Assembly: GCF_022374875.2 (NCBI RefSeq)
Contig: NZ_CP092427.2
Coordinates: forward strand, 930,001-994,000
Source of the DNA: Mycolicibacterium rufum
GTDB lineage: Bacteria > Actinomycetota > Actinomycetes > Mycobacteriales > Mycobacteriaceae
Direction: 5' to 3'
DNA: 64,000 nucleotides
The notes under the pieces were generated by a model. The model did not search any database. It worked only from the letters and a program-made list of their open reading frames with translations, and was not told the origin of the DNA. The stretch's first letter is position 1. The number at the start of each line of letters is the position of its first letter. Shown piece after piece: positions 12,814 through 23,110 of the stretch. A program made the position numbers and the translations under genes.

Positions 12814-13551
12814 CTAGCGCGCCGCGTAATCGTGGGTGCCGGCGGCGGTCCGCAGCTGGTGACGTCCCCGGCCCACCGAGCGCAGCGTGCCGTTGAGGAA
12901 GTCCTCGAACTCGGCCAATTTGCTGTCGACGTAGATGTCGCATTCGCCGCGCAACCGGTCGGCCTCGGCGTGCGCCGAGTCGATCATCCGGGTGGCCTCG
13001 GAGGTGGCGGTCGCGACGATCTCGGTCTGCGACACCAGCCGCTGCTGCTCCTTGATGCCTTCCTGAACGGCCTTCTCGTAGGCCAGGTTGCCGCTCTCGA
13101 TCAGCCGGTCGGCCTCGGACTTGGCGCGTCCGGTGCTGGCCTCGTACTCGCGCTTGGCGGTCGCGGAGATGCGCGCCGCCTCCTCGCGGGCCTCGCCGAC
13201 CATGCGTTCGCTGTGCTGGCGTGCCTCGGCGACCATGCGGTCGGCCTGCGCCTTGGCGTCGGCGAGCAACCGATCGGCCTCGGCGCGGGCGTGTTTGACC
13301 ATCGAGTCGGCTTCGGCGTTGGCCGTCGAGACGGTGGATTCGGCGTGGTCCTTGGCCTCGCGCAGGAGCGTGTCCCGCGCATCGAGCACATCCTGGGCGT
13401 CGTCGAGCTCACCCGGGATGGCGTCCTTGATGTCGTCGATCAGTTCCAACACGTCGCCGCGGGGCACCACGCACCCGGCCGTCATCGGCACGCCGCGGGC
13501 TTCTTCGACGATCGCGCCCAGTTCGTCGAGCGCTTCAAAAACTCGGTACAC
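12814..13551 (-). CDS. sepIVA: DivIVA-like septation factor SepIVA
   Basis: A 245-residue protein made almost entirely of heptad-rich coiled coil (about residues 40-225) with repeated Ala, Glu, Asp and Arg, preceded by a short DivIVA-like N-terminus (MYRVFEALDELGAIVEEARG). It matches the mycobacterial DivIVA paralogue known as SepIVA (Rv2927c, MSMEG_2416), which is needed for septation and intracellular membrane domain organisation. It sits 59 bases upstream of the YceD gene and is distinct from Wag31. Assignment rests on coiled-coil pattern and gene order. Confidence 0.88.
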   Translation of the reverse strand: MYRVFEALDELGAIVEEARGVPMTAGCVVPRGDVLELIDDIKDAIPGELDDAQDVLDARDTLLREAKDHAESTVSTANAEADSMVKHARAEADRLLADAKAQADRMVAEARQHSERMVGEAREEAARISATAKREYEASTGRAKSEADRLIESGNLAYEKAVQEGIKEQQRLVSQTEIVATATSEATRMIDSAHAEADRLRGECDIYVDSKLAEFEDFLNGTLRSVGRGRHQLRTAAGTHDYAAR

Positions 13552-13652
13552 GGCGGCACCCCTTCAGGCGTAGTTGTTAGTGACCAGTGTGCCTGGTGTT
13601 ACGCCTGTGACTGGGCTTCCGCCGCCGGTGTGTCGCGCTTCGGTGCCGCGGG

Positions 13653-14219
13653 TCAGCGCAGGGCGGCGCCGATGAGGTCGCGCGCTCGGTCCAGCATGGA
13701 CGCGAACGGACCCACCGCGAAGTTCAGCTTCGCCGATTCGACGCCCGGGTGCGGCCGGGTGGGGGCGATCGCCTCGGCGGCGCGCACCGCCGCAGCCAGG
13801 GTCTTGAGCTCGTTCTCGTCGAGGTCGCGGGCGAGCTTGGGGAACTCGTCGGCCTCCTCGCGCTCGGCGTGCTCGAGCACCGTCTCGCGGAACGCGGTCA
13901 GTGCGGTGAGGAACTCGTCGGAGGCGACGTCCATCGACTCGAGCGTGGACAGCTGCTCCTTGGCCTCGTGCTCCTCGCGCAGCCGCGCATCGACGATCTC
14001 GTCGCCGGCCGCACCGTCGTTGCGGGCACGCGGGTGCACGACCATCTCCTCGGCCGTCTCGTGCACCGCCAGCAGTTGACGGAGCTCGATGAACGCCTCC
14101 TCGCGGGCTTTGGTGCCCGAGGCGTGCAGCACCTCCTCGAACATGTCCTTGATCAGATTGTGCTGGTCACGCAGGAAGGCGACGACGTCATCGGTCGATT
14201 GCACGAATGTCTCAACCAC
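13653..14219 (-). CDS. Hemerythrin-like HHE-domain protein
   Basis: A 188-residue protein with an HHE cation-binding four-helix bundle. Candidate iron ligands are His in LRDQHNLI (about residue 20), LAVHETAEE (about 53), EEHEAKE (about 84) and LEHAEREE (about 117), with adjacent Glu residues. Members bind a di-iron centre and oxygen or reactive oxygen species. The gene lies between sepIVA and coaD, the point where the large PDIM locus sits in M. tuberculosis; a similar gene occupies this place in M. smegmatis (MSMEG_2415). The C-terminal 45 residues are outside the core domain. Confidence 0.85.
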   Translation of the reverse strand: MVETFVQSTDDVVAFLRDQHNLIKDMFEEVLHASGTKAREEAFIELRQLLAVHETAEEMVVHPRARNDGAAGDEIVDARLREEHEAKEQLSTLESMDVASDEFLTALTAFRETVLEHAEREEADEFPKLARDLDENELKTLAAAVRAAEAIAPTRPHPGVESAKLNFAVGPFASMLDRARDLIGAALR

Positions 14220-14306
14220 GGCAGGTACCTCCGTCGGGGCGGGTCGGTTCGATGGGCGGCGCGGGGCTGGCGCGCCTCCCCGGTTACCTACCCGCCGACG
14301 GACGGC

Positions 14307-14783
14307 TCAACCGCGCAGCTTGGCCTGCAGCCGGGTGTTGACCGCGGCGGGCAGCAGCTCGGAGACGTCGCCGCCCAGCGTGGCGACCTCCTTGGCCAGC
14401 GACGACGACACGAACGAATACCGCGGCGTGGTGGCGACGAAGAACGTGTCCACCCCGGCGATGTGCTTGTTCATCTGGGCCATCTGCAGCTCGTACTCGA
14501 AGTCGGTGCCGGTGCGCAGACCCTTGACGATGGCGGTCAGGCCGCGGCTCTTCACGAAGTCCACGACCAGGCCCTGACCGGATTCCACCCGCAGGTTGGG
14601 CAGATGGGCGGTGGACTCGACGATCATCTCGATGCGCTCGTCGACGTCGAACATGCCCTTCTTCGCCGGGTTGACCAGGATGGCGACGACGACCTCGTCG
14701 AACTGTGCTGCCGCGCGCTCGAAGATGTCGATGTGACCCAGCGTCACCGGGTCGAAGGATCCCGGGCACACCGCTCCGCTCAT
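14307..14783 (-). CDS. coaD: Phosphopantetheine adenylyltransferase
   Basis: Fourth step of coenzyme A synthesis: adenylyl transfer from ATP to 4'-phosphopantetheine. At 158 residues it is a full-length hexameric-type enzyme. The nucleotidyltransferase motif [11 protein letters not shown] (residues 8-18) and the C-terminal [12 protein letters not shown] segment are intact. It follows rsmD by 33 bases on the same strand, the common rsmD-coaD pairing. Confidence 0.97.
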   Translation of the reverse strand: MSGAVCPGSFDPVTLGHIDIFERAAAQFDEVVVAILVNPAKKGMFDVDERIEMIVESTAHLPNLRVESGQGLVVDFVKSRGLTAIVKGLRTGTDFEYELQMAQMNKHIAGVDTFFVATTPRYSFVSSSLAKEVATLGGDVSELLPAAVNTRLQAKLRG

Positions 14784-14816
14784 GGGGGTCGACGCTAGCA
14801 GCGGCGACCGGAGACG

Positions 14817-15371
14817 TCAGGCGCGCTCGGCGAGTTCGACGCGGGTGTCGCCGTAGCGGCGCGACTTCCAGACACCCCACCCCGCGGGCCAGTCGATCGG
14901 CGGGGCGGACACGGGCCGCTCGACGACGACGACGGACCCCTCGGTCACCCAACCCTGATCGGCCAGCGCGACGAGCAGCCCCTCGATCTCGTCGGTGGTC
15001 ACCGCGTACGGCGGGTCGGCGAGCACCAGATCCGCCGGCGCGCCGGCGGTCCCGGCCAGCACGGTGGCCACCGGGGCGCGGCGCACGGTGGCCCCCCGCA
15101 CCCCCAGCGTGGCGATGTTGCGGTCGATCACCGCGGCGGCCCGCGCGTCGGACTCGACGAACAGCGCCGAACGCGCCCCGCGTGAGAGCGCCTCCAGACC
15201 GAGCGCGCCGGAGCCGGCGTAGAGGTCGACGACGTCGATGCCCGTGAAGTCCCGACGCACCGTCAGCAGGTTGAACAACGATTCGCGAACCCGGTCGGTG
15301 GTCGGACGGGTGCCGCGCTGGGGCACCGCGAGGCGGCGCCCCCCGAACGCGCCGGCGATGATCCGACTCAG
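14817..15371 (-). CDS. rsmD: 16S rRNA (guanine-966-N2)-methyltransferase RsmD
   Basis: SAM-dependent methyltransferase of about 184 residues. The SAM site is [14 protein letters not shown] and the catalytic motif is LADPPYA. The family N-terminus ([17 protein letters not shown]) begins exactly at a CTG codon at 15371 that overlaps the pca stop as CTGA, with GGGGA six bases upstream. No ATG, GTG or TTG occurs in frame near this point, so I annotate a CTG start. The next internal GTG would remove the first dozen conserved residues. Confidence 0.88.
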   Translation of the reverse strand: MSRIIAGAFGGRRLAVPQRGTRPTTDRVRESLFNLLTVRRDFTGIDVVDLYAGSGALGLEALSRGARSALFVESDARAAAVIDRNIATLGVRGATVRRAPVATVLAGTAGAPADLVLADPPYAVTTDEIEGLLVALADQGWVTEGSVVVVERPVSAPPIDWPAGWGVWKSRRYGDTRVELAERA

Positions 15372-18300
15372 ATCGAATCCCCGGTCGTCCCCTGCGCTTC
15401 GCCCGTGGGCCCGTCGCTCCTGCCCGCCGAGTGGACCACCACCAGGAGGTCCCCACCCTCCACCTGGGCCGTCGCCGACACCGCCACCCGCGTCACCGAG
15501 CCTGCCTTGGGCGCGGTGATCGCGGCTTCCATCTTCATCGCCTCGATCGTCGCGATCGTCTGACCGGCCTCCACGGTGTCGCCCTCGGCGACGTTGACCG
15601 TCACCACACCGGCGAACGGCGCCGCGACGTGGTCGGCGTTGGCGCGGTCCGCCTTCTCCGCGGTGGGCACGTCGCTGGCCACGCTGCGATCCCGGACCAC
15701 CACCGGGCGCAGCTGTCCGTTGATGATGCACATCACCGTGCGCATGCCGCGCTCGTCGGGGTCGGAGATCGCCTCGAGCCCGATGAGCAACTCCACCCCG
15801 CGCTCGAGGGTGACCCGATGCTCGTCGCCGTGGCGCAGACCGTAGAAGAACTGGTTCGCCGACAGGCTCGAAGTGTCGCCGTACACCTCGCGGTGCGCCT
15901 CGTATTCCTTGGTGGGGCCGGGGAACAGCAGCCGGTTCAGCGTGGCCTGCCGGATGGGGCCTACCTGGGTGAGGGCCTGCTCGTCCTCGTCGGTCAACGG
16001 GGTCGGCGGCTTGGCCGGGGCGCGCCCGGCCAGCGCCTTGGTGCGCAGCGGCTCCGGCCAGCCGCCCGGCGGGTCGCCGAGCTCTCCGCGCAGGAACCCG
16101 ATGACCGAGTCGGGGATGTCGAATCTGTCCGGCTCCGCGGCGAATTCGTCGGCGGTGACGCCGGCGCCCACCAGGGCCAGGGCGAGGTCGCCGACCACCT
16201 TCGACGACGGGGTCACCTTGACCAGCCGGCCCAGGATCCGGTCGGCACCCGCGTAGGCGGCCTCGATCTCCTCGAAGCGGTCACCGAGGCCCAGCGCGAT
16301 GGCCTGCTGACGCAGGTTCGACAGCTGGCCGCCGGGGATCTCGTGGGTGTACACCCGCCCCGTCGGCGTGGTGGGACCCGACTTCGCAACATCGAAGGGC
16401 GCGTACACCTTCCGCAGCGCTTCCCAGTACGGCTCCAGATCGCAGACCGCCGCCAGCGACAGCCCGCTGTCGTACTCGGTGTGGGCGGTGGCCGCGACGA
16501 TCGAGCTCAGCGCCGGCTGACTCGTGGTGCCCGCCAACGGTGCCGACGCCCCGTCGACGGCATTGGCCCCGGCCTGCCAGGCGGCCAGGTAGGTGGCCAG
16601 CTGCCCGCCGGGGGTGTCGTGAGTGTGCACGTGCACCGGCAGGTCGAAGCGGCTGCGCAGCGCGCTCACCAGGGCCGCTGCCGCCTGCGGGCGCAGCAAC
16701 CCGGCCATGTCCTTGATCGCGAGCACGTGCGCGCCGGCGTCGACGATCTGCTCGGCGAGCTTGAGGTAGTAGTCCAGCGTGTAGAGGTTCTCCCCCGGAT
16801 CGGACAGGTCTCCGGTGTAGCTCATCGCGACTTCGGCCACGGCCGTTCCGGTTTCGCGCACGGCGTCGATCGCGGGCCGCATCGAGTCGACGTTGTTGAG
16901 CGCGTCGAAGATCCGGTAGATGTCGATCCCGGTGGCCGTGGCCTCCTGCACGAAGGCGTGCGTCACGGACTCCGGGTACGGCGTGTAGCCCACCGTGTTG
17001 CGCCCGCGCAGCAGCATCTGCAGGCAGATGTTGGGCACCGCCTCACGCAGCGCGGCCAACCGCTCCCACGGATCCTCTTTGAGGAAGCGCAGCGCCACAT
17101 CGTAGGTGGCTCCGCCCCAGCATTCGATCGACAGCAGCTGCGGGGTCAGCCGCGCGATGTAGGGCGCCACCATCAGCAGGCCCGAGGTGCGGATGCGGGT
17201 GGCCAGCAGCGACTGATGGGCGTCGCGGAACGTGGTGTCGGTGACGCCCACCGACTTCGACTCGCGCATCCAGCGGGCGAAGGCCTCGGGCCCGACCTCG
17301 GTGAGCAGGTGCTTGCTGCCGCGCGGCGGCATCGTGTCCAGGTCGATCTGCGGCAGCTTGTCGTGCGGGTAGACCGTCGAGGTCCTGGGCCCGTGCGGCT
17401 GGTTGACCGTCACGTCGGCGAGGTAGTTGAGGATCCTGGTGCCGCGATCGGCGGGCGAGCGCGCGGTCAGCAGGTAGGGCCGCTCGTCGATGAACGACGT
17501 GGTGACGCGTCCCGCCCGGAAGTCGGGATCGTCGATCACCGCCTGCAGGAACGGAATGTTGGTCGACACCCCGCGGACCCGGAACTCGGCCAGCGCCCGG
17601 TGCGCGCGGGCCACCGCGGTGTCGAAATCCCTTCCGCGACAGGTCAATTTGACGAGCATGGAATCGAAGTGGGCGCCGATGTCGGCGCCCAGGTGCGCGC
17701 CCCCGTCGAGGCGGATGCCCGCGCCGCCCGGTGACCGATAGGCGGTGATCCGGCCCGAGTCGGGCCGGAAGCCGTTGGCCGGATCCTCGGTGGTGATGCG
17801 GCATTGCAGCGCGAATCCCCGTGGCGCCGTGAGCATGTCCTGACTCAGACCGAGGTCGGCCAGTGTCTCGCCCGAGGCGATGCGCAGCTGGCTGGCCACC
17901 AGGTCCACATCGGTGATCTCCTCGGTGACCGTGTGCTCGACCTGGATCCGGGGGTTGCACTCGATGAACACGTGGTGGCCGCGCTCGTCGAGCAGGAACT
18001 CCACCGTGCCCGCACAGGAGTAGCCGATCTCGCGCGCGAAGGCGACCGCGTCGTCGCAGATCCGCTGCCGCAGCTCGGCGGGCATGTTGGGCGCCGGCGC
18101 CAGCTCGATGACCTTCTGGTGGCGGCGCTGCACACTGCAGTCCCGCTCGAACAGGTGCATCACGTGACCGTCGGTGTCGGCGAGGATCTGCACCTCGATG
18201 TGGCGCGGGTTGAGCACCGCCTGCTCGAGGTACACGGTCGGATCACCGAACGCGGATTCGGCCTCACGGCTGGCGGCCTCGACCGCCTCGGGAAGCGCCG

Positions 18301-18832
18301 CGGGATCGGCGACCCGGCGCATGCCGCGGCCGCCGCCGCCGGAGACGGCCTTGACGAACAGCGGGAACTCCATGTCCCGCGCGGCCTCGACGAGGTCGTC
18401 GACCGACGCCGAGGGCGCCGACGACGCCAACACGGGCAGACCTGCGGCGCGGGCGGCCTCGATGGCGCGGGCCTTGTTGCCGGTCAGTTCCAGGACATCG
18501 GCGCGGGGCCCGACGAACGTGATGCCGTTCGCCGCGCAGGCGGCGGCGAGTTCGGGGTTCTCCGAGAGGAACCCGTAGCCGGGATAGACGGCGTCGGCGC
18601 CCGCCTCGAGGGCGACCCGCATGATCTCGTCGACGGACAGGTAGGCCCGCACGGGATGGCCCATCTCACCGATCTGATAGGACTCGTCGGCCTTCAACCG
18701 GTGCAGCGAATTGCGGTCCTCGTACGGATACACCGCGACCGTCGCGATGCCCATCTCGTAGGCCGCGCGGAACGCACGAATGGCGATCTCACCGCGGTTG
18801 GCGACGAGGACTTTGGATATCTGACCGGCCAC
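15368..18832 (-). CDS. pca: Pyruvate carboxylase
   Basis: Biotin-dependent anaplerotic enzyme that makes oxaloacetate from pyruvate, bicarbonate and ATP. The single 1154-residue chain has an N-terminal biotin carboxylase/ATP-grasp part (about 1-450, with [12 protein letters not shown] and EFLLDERG), a carboxyltransferase TIM barrel (about 530-830, with TTFRDAHQS and the [11 protein letters not shown] region) and a C-terminal biotinyl domain (EAMKMEA, biotin on Lys1100). About 25 poorly conserved residues extend the C-terminus. Transcribed after the VKOR gene with 28 bases between them. Confidence 0.98.
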   Translation of the reverse strand: MAGQISKVLVANRGEIAIRAFRAAYEMGIATVAVYPYEDRNSLHRLKADESYQIGEMGHPVRAYLSVDEIMRVALEAGADAVYPGYGFLSENPELAAACAANGITFVGPRADVLELTGNKARAIEAARAAGLPVLASSAPSASVDDLVEAARDMEFPLFVKAVSGGGGRGMRRVADPAALPEAVEAASREAESAFGDPTVYLEQAVLNPRHIEVQILADTDGHVMHLFERDCSVQRRHQKVIELAPAPNMPAELRQRICDDAVAFAREIGYSCAGTVEFLLDERGHHVFIECNPRIQVEHTVTEEITDVDLVASQLRIASGETLADLGLSQDMLTAPRGFALQCRITTEDPANGFRPDSGRITAYRSPGGAGIRLDGGAHLGADIGAHFDSMLVKLTCRGRDFDTAVARAHRALAEFRVRGVSTNIPFLQAVIDDPDFRAGRVTTSFIDERPYLLTARSPADRGTRILNYLADVTVNQPHGPRTSTVYPHDKLPQIDLDTMPPRGSKHLLTEVGPEAFARWMRESKSVGVTDTTFRDAHQSLLATRIRTSGLLMVAPYIARLTPQLLSIECWGGATYDVALRFLKEDPWERLAALREAVPNICLQMLLRGRNTVGYTPYPESVTHAFVQEATATGIDIYRIFDALNNVDSMRPAIDAVRETGTAVAEVAMSYTGDLSDPGENLYTLDYYLKLAEQIVDAGAHVLAIKDMAGLLRPQAAAALVSALRSRFDLPVHVHTHDTPGGQLATYLAAWQAGANAVDGASAPLAGTTSQPALSSIVAATAHTEYDSGLSLAAVCDLEPYWEALRKVYAPFDVAKSGPTTPTGRVYTHEIPGGQLSNLRQQAIALGLGDRFEEIEAAYAGADRILGRLVKVTPSSKVVGDLALALVGAGVTADEFAAEPDRFDIPDSVIGFLRGELGDPPGGWPEPLRTKALAGRAPAKPPTPLTDEDEQALTQVGPIRQATLNRLLFPGPTKEYEAHREVYGDTSSLSANQFFYGLRHGDEHRVTLERGVELLIGLEAISDPDERGMRTVMCIINGQLRPVVVRDRSVASDVPTAEKADRANADHVAAPFAGVVTVNVAEGDTVEAGQTIATIEAMKMEAAITAPKAGSVTRVAVSATAQVEGGDLLVVVHSAGRSDGPTGEAQGTTGDSI

Positions 18833-18860
18833 GGTTCACCTTAACCGGCCGGGCCGCCGA

Positions 18861-19496
18861 TCAGATCAGTGTCGACCAGTAGTTCCAGAACCGCTCGAGG
18901 ATGAGCAGGATCACCGCGGTGACCCACAGGGCGACCACAGACCAGCGCCAGGTGTACAGGGCGCGCACGACGGCGTTGCCGCTGCGCTGCGGCTGCAGCG
19001 CGATCGACGTGGCCACCACCAGCAGCGGGATCGTCACGCTCCACACGACCATGCAGTACGGGCAGAGCGCGCCGATGCGGTACAGGCTCTGGAAGATCAG
19101 CCAGTGCACGAACACCGTGCCCAGCAGCGAACCGACCGCCAGGCCGGCCCAGTACCAGCGCGGCAGCGCGACCTTCGCAACGGCGAGCACGCCGGTCACC
19201 AAGACCACCGTGAAGGACACGATGCCGATCAGCGGGTTCGGGAAGCCGAACACCGAGGCCTGCGGGGTGATCATCACCGAACCGCAGGACAGCACCGGGT
19301 TGATGCTGCAGGTGGGCACGTAGTCGGGGTTGATCAGGATCTCGATCTTCTCGATCGTCAGCGTCATCGCCGCGGTCAGGCCGATGACCCCCGCGATGAG
19401 CACCCACCACGCGCTCAGGCGCGGCACCGCGACACCACCCGGCTCGCCGGCCGACGGATCGGTCTGCTCGACGGGGCCGGTCGCGGTGACGGTCAT
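18861..19496 (-). CDS. Vitamin K epoxide reductase (VKOR) family membrane protein
   Basis: A 211-residue integral membrane quinone reductase. In actinobacteria VKOR does the job of DsbB, reoxidising a DsbA-like partner with electrons passed to menaquinone. Four to five membrane helices are visible. The redox cysteines are present: the loop pair in PTCSINPVLSCGS (about 63 and 71) and the active-site CPYC motif (about 142-145). Its ATG overlaps the stop codon of the upstream DsbA-like gene (ATGA), indicating coupled synthesis of the pair. Position matches Rv2968c. Confidence 0.92.
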   Translation of the reverse strand: MTVTATGPVEQTDPSAGEPGGVAVPRLSAWWVLIAGVIGLTAAMTLTIEKIEILINPDYVPTCSINPVLSCGSVMITPQASVFGFPNPLIGIVSFTVVLVTGVLAVAKVALPRWYWAGLAVGSLLGTVFVHWLIFQSLYRIGALCPYCMVVWSVTIPLLVVATSIALQPQRSGNAVVRALYTWRWSVVALWVTAVILLILERFWNYWSTLI

Positions 19497-20260
19497 GACG
19501 CCGGAACCGACGCGGGAGCAGGCGGGGCGGCCTCGAGGCCGGGCACGTCACCGACGATCGTGCGGATCTTCGCGACCAGCTCCTCGGGGGTGCTGTATTG
19601 GTAGTCCTCGCCGTTGATCCGGATGGTCGGCGTGGCCTTGATGCCGGTGGCGCCGGCCAGACCCTTCACCATGTCGACGAAGCGGCCCTTGTTGATGCAT
19701 TCGGGCACGGTCCCGGCGGCTCCGGCCTGCCGGGCCACCTCGACCAGACGGGCGTTGTCGGGGTAGCTCGTCCCGGTCTCGCTGGGCTGCTGGGCGTACA
19801 GCGCCGCGTGGAACCTGCGGAACGCGTCGTTGGACTCCTCGGCGACGCAGTACGCGGCACCGCCGGCGCGCGACGAGTAGTTCTGGTTCTGCGGACGGTC
19901 GAGGATGCTGACCATGTAGTAGTCGGCGGCGATGACGCCGGCGTCGACAAGCTTGTTGATCGTGGGCCCGAACTGCTGCTCGAACGCGCCGCAGTGCGGG
20001 CACAGGAAGTCCTCGTACATCGACACGACGGCCTTGGGCTCGTCCGTGCCGTCCTTCTTGATCACACTGGCCGACGCCACCCGGATGGACTGGGTCTCGC
20101 CCGCGGTGGGCTGGTCATCGGCCGACATCACGATGTAGAGCACCAAGACGACCGCGAAGATCACCACGACCGACGTCAGGCCGATCTGGACGAACAGGTT
20201 GCGCTTGCGGTCGGCTGCTTTCAGGTCGTACCGCGCGTTCTTCTTGGGTTTGGTGGCCAC
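19493..20260 (-). CDS. Membrane-anchored DsbA-like thiol-disulfide oxidoreductase
   Basis: A 255-residue thioredoxin-fold protein of the DsbA/thioredoxin_4 type. It has a short basic cytoplasmic tail, one membrane segment (about residues 23-46) and an extracytoplasmic catalytic domain. The active site is CPHC (Cys87-Cys90), the cis-Pro loop is KATPTIRING, and an additional Cys pair lies at AAYCVAEE and VPECINKG. It should form disulfides in exported proteins and be recycled by the VKOR protein encoded next. Position matches Rv2969c. Confidence 0.92.
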   Translation of the reverse strand: MATKPKKNARYDLKAADRKRNLFVQIGLTSVVVIFAVVLVLYIVMSADDQPTAGETQSIRVASASVIKKDGTDEPKAVVSMYEDFLCPHCGAFEQQFGPTINKLVDAGVIAADYYMVSILDRPQNQNYSSRAGGAAYCVAEESNDAFRRFHAALYAQQPSETGTSYPDNARLVEVARQAGAAGTVPECINKGRFVDMVKGLAGATGIKATPTIRINGEDYQYSTPEELVAKIRTIVGDVPGLEAAPPAPASVPAS

Positions 20261-20293
20261 GGGGAACAGAGTACCGGCGTCGTGCGGTGCTCC

Positions 20294-21406
20294 TCAGCCA
20301 ACGCGGCTCAGATGCGCCCGCATCGCCGAGATCATGTCGGCGGTGGCGACGGCGCTGGCGCCGCCGAGCGGGAAGAAATTGGCGAAGCCGTGCACCACCG
20401 AGCCGTACTCGCGGTAGTCGACTGGGGTGCCGGCGGCGCGCAGCGCGTCGGCGTAGTGCCTGCCCTCGTCGCGCAGCGGATCGAAGCCCGCGGTGACCAG
20501 CAATGCGGGGGCCAAATTCGAGTGGTCCCCGGCCAGCAGCGGCGACACGTCCGGGTGGGCGCGGTCGATCGGCGCCCCGTCGAGGAACCGGGCGGTGAAC
20601 CAGTCCATGTCGCGCTGAGTGAGGAAGAAACCGTTGGCGAACAGGGTCCGTGACCGGGTGGTCGCGCTCTGATCGGTGACGGGGTACATGAGCACCTGCA
20701 GCGCCGGCGCCGGGGCGTTCTCGGCACGTGCCCGCAGCGCCACCACCGCCGAGAGGTTCCCGCCGGCGCTGTCCCCGCCGACGGCCACCCGCCGAGGGTC
20801 GGCGCCGAGCTCTGCGGCGTGGTCTCGGGCCCACAGGTAGGCCGCGTAGGCGTCATCGGCACCCGCGGGCGCCTTGTGCTCGGGGGCGAGCCGGTAGTCC
20901 ACCGACAGCACGTGCACCGCGCCGGACCGGCAGATCTCGCGGCACAGGTCGTCGTGGGTGTCCAGGCTGCCGATCACGTGACCTCCGCCGTGGTAGAAGA
21001 CCAGCAGCGGGGCGTTCGGCTCGGTGGTCCGGTAGTGCCGGGCCCGGATCGGGCCTGCGGCCCCGGACACCGTCAGGTCGGTCACCTCCGGCACCGGGAT
21101 ACGCCGGTGGAAACTCGCGGCCAGCAGCTCGAGCTGGGCGCGCGCGGCGTCGACGTCGTCGTCGGCGACCAGCCCGTCCAGGCCGAGCGCCTGCTGACCG
21201 GCCAGCATCAGTTGCAGCGTGGTGTCGAGCGTGTTGCCGTCCAGCGTGATCGAGCGGCCCCCGAGCAGCGCCCGCTTCACCGGGTGCGGAATGCGGGGAA
21301 GCCCGCGCAGCGTGACACCGGCCACCGCATTGGCCACCGCGTCGCGGCGGCGGACCGGTTGGGCAGCGCCGGCGGCCGGTCGCTCACTGGTCACGCTGGA
21401 GGTCAT
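20294..21406 (-). CDS. lipN: Alpha/beta-hydrolase, hormone-sensitive-lipase family (LipN-like)
   Basis: A 370-residue esterase/lipase of the HSL family. The oxyanion-hole motif HGGG is at 139-142, the nucleophile is Ser213 in GDSAGG, and the catalytic Asp and His are in FDPLRDEG and SVVHGF near the C-terminus. No signal peptide is visible. The position next to the DsbA/VKOR pair matches Rv2970c (lipN), an esterase active on short-chain esters; the natural substrate is not evident from sequence. Confidence 0.85.
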   Translation of the reverse strand: MTSSVTSERPAAGAAQPVRRRDAVANAVAGVTLRGLPRIPHPVKRALLGGRSITLDGNTLDTTLQLMLAGQQALGLDGLVADDDVDAARAQLELLAASFHRRIPVPEVTDLTVSGAAGPIRARHYRTTEPNAPLLVFYHGGGHVIGSLDTHDDLCREICRSGAVHVLSVDYRLAPEHKAPAGADDAYAAYLWARDHAAELGADPRRVAVGGDSAGGNLSAVVALRARAENAPAPALQVLMYPVTDQSATTRSRTLFANGFFLTQRDMDWFTARFLDGAPIDRAHPDVSPLLAGDHSNLAPALLVTAGFDPLRDEGRHYADALRAAGTPVDYREYGSVVHGFANFFPLGGASAVATADMISAMRAHLSRVG

Positions 21407-21571
21407 GGTGGTGCTCCTTTTTCTCGGCCGGACCCATTTCGCCGCCGACGACGCGGCATGGCGCTGATTAGGTGCGGTCTCCCTGCGGCAATATAGTCAT
21501 CCAAGCCGACGGCGCCGGCCCTGTGTGCCTGTGCCCGGCGAACGCGCATCCACTTCAGCAAAGAAGGTGTC

Positions 21572-22411
21572 ATGACTTCGGCGGCCGCGATCCCCACCGT
21601 CACGCTCAACGACGACAACACGATGCCGACGCTCGGGCTCGGCGTGGGCGAGTTGTCGGACTCCGAGACGGAGCACGCCGTCCGGGCCGCTCTCGACGCG
21701 GGCTACCGGCTGATCGACACCGCCGCCGCCTACGGCAACGAGGCGGCGGTCGGTCGGGCCATCGCTGCGTCGGGTGTGCCTCGCGAGGACGTGTTCGTCA
21801 CCACCAAGCTCTCGCCCGAGGAGTTCGGGTTCCAGTCGTCGCAGGACGCGCTCAAGGCGAGCCTGCAGCGGCTCGGACTCGACTACGTCGACCTCTACCT
21901 CATCCACTGGCCGGCCGGCGAGGGCGGTAAGTACATCGACAGCTGGGGTGGCCTGATGAAGGCCAAGGAAGTCGGCGACACCCGCTCGATCGGGGTGTGC
22001 AACTTCCACGCCAATCACCTCGACGACATCATCGGCCTGTCGTTCTTCACCCCCGCGGTGAACCAGATCGAACTGCACCCTCGCCTCAACCAGGCGGCGT
22101 TGCGTGCGGTCAACGCCGAGCACGGCATCGCCACCGAGGCCTACGGACCGCTCGGGGTGGGCAACCTGCTCGACCATCCGGCCGTCACCGCCGTCGCCGA
22201 GGAGCACGGCAAGACGCCAGCGCAGGTGCTGATCCGCTGGAGCCTGCAGCTCGGCAACATCGTGATCCCCCGGTCGTCCTCGCCCGAGCGGATCGCGGCC
22301 AACCTGGACGTCTTCGCCTTCGAGCTGAGCGACGAGCAGATGGCCTCGCTGAACGGCCTCGATGACGGCACCCGGTTCCGTCCCGATCCGGACACCTACA
22401 CCGGGAGCTAG
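21572..22411 (+). CDS. Aldo-keto reductase
   Basis: A 279-residue NADPH-dependent aldo-keto reductase of the AKR5-like group. The catalytic tetrad can be placed as Asp49, Tyr54, Lys79 and His112 ([19 protein letters not shown]). The NADPH phosphate-binding loop is [11 protein letters not shown]. Such enzymes reduce reactive aldehydes including methylglyoxal. Orthologous in position to Rv2971. An AAAGAAGG ribosome binding site precedes the ATG. The next gene starts 9 bases downstream, so the two are probably co-transcribed. Confidence 0.92.
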   Translation: MTSAAAIPTVTLNDDNTMPTLGLGVGELSDSETEHAVRAALDAGYRLIDTAAAYGNEAAVGRAIAASGVPREDVFVTTKLSPEEFGFQSSQDALKASLQRLGLDYVDLYLIHWPAGEGGKYIDSWGGLMKAKEVGDTRSIGVCNFHANHLDDIIGLSFFTPAVNQIELHPRLNQAALRAVNAEHGIATEAYGPLGVGNLLDHPAVTAVAEEHGKTPAQVLIRWSLQLGNIVIPRSSSPERIAANLDVFAFELSDEQMASLNGLDDGTRFRPDPDTYTGS

Positions 22412-22420
22412 CCGGTTAGG

Positions 22421-22963
22421 GTGCAGGGCGTGGACACGCCGAAGTCGCACGCGCGCTGGGTGCGCGGAGGACTGGTCGGCGCGTCTTCGGCAGCCGTGAC
22501 CATCGGGGCGCATGCCGCCGCCGGGGGCGGCGTTGCCGGCGGGCCCGCGCTCGCGGTCGCCGTCCTGCTGTGCGCGACGGTCGGGGCGCTCGTCTCCTGC
22601 GCGCCGTTGCCAAGTCCAGGAACAGCTTTCACGGCCACCACCGCCGCCCTCGGTGTCGCACAGTTCCTCGGTCACATGGCGTTGACCACGACGGGCCACC
22701 ATCACCATGCGGCCGACGGCCTCGGGTGGTCGATGATCGCCGCACACGCCGGCGCAGCCCTGCTTCTCGGTGCGGCCATCACCGCGGTCGAATTCCTGTA
22801 CGCGATCTGCGTCTCGGTACTGGCGTGGCTGCGGCTCTTCGCGAGGCGCGCACCGCGAGCGCTGCCGCGCGCCGTTCGGCGCGTCACCAACCCGGTTGCG
22901 CGGCGCCCGATCCTTATCACCGGTCTGGGGATGCGGGCACCGCCGACGGCCGTGACCTTCTAG
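22421..22963 (+). CDS. Small His-rich membrane protein, function unknown
   Basis: About 180 residues from GTG 22421 (GTG 22430 is an equally good start). Three to four hydrophobic segments are visible. A cluster TTGHHHHAADG lies in the loop between the second and third helices, and the tail is strongly basic (RRAPRALPRAVRRV). I do not recognise a named family. His-rich loops of this sort are seen in metal-handling membrane proteins, and the PepSY gene 147 bases downstream suggests a shared role at the membrane, possibly with copper, iron or haem (inference). It follows the aldo-keto reductase by 9 bases. Confidence 0.7.
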   Translation: MQGVDTPKSHARWVRGGLVGASSAAVTIGAHAAAGGGVAGGPALAVAVLLCATVGALVSCAPLPSPGTAFTATTAALGVAQFLGHMALTTTGHHHHAADGLGWSMIAAHAGAALLLGAAITAVEFLYAICVSVLAWLRLFARRAPRALPRAVRRVTNPVARRPILITGLGMRAPPTAVTF

Positions 22964-22971
22964 CTCTTCAC

Positions 22972-22988
22972 ACGTCGTTTCTCGACGT
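22972..22988. repeat. Perfect inverted repeat ahead of the PepSY gene
   Basis: ACGTCG, five bases (TTTCT), CGACGT: a 17-base perfect palindrome-with-spacer starting 9 bases after the stop of the His-rich membrane gene and 122 bases before the PepSY start. A second hairpin, CCGCGG-N6-CCGCGG, lies at 23017-23034. Neither is followed by a U-tract, so they look more like operator or mRNA-structure elements than an intrinsic terminator. The binding protein, if any, is unknown. Confidence 0.45.
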
Positions 22989-23110
22989 CTCTTCATCGAC
23001 GCCTCGTCTCAGCGATCCGCGGCCCGTGCCGCGGTGATCGCGTGCCCGCCGCCGCGCGTCCGCGCCCCCCGGCGATTTGTCGACTCATCAGCCGATCCGA
23101 AGGCAACCCC

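Noticed and set aside
15431..17734. A 767-codon open frame opposite pca
   Set aside because: Low-complexity Arg/Gly/Val/His translation typical of antisense frames in high-GC DNA; pca has full domain support.
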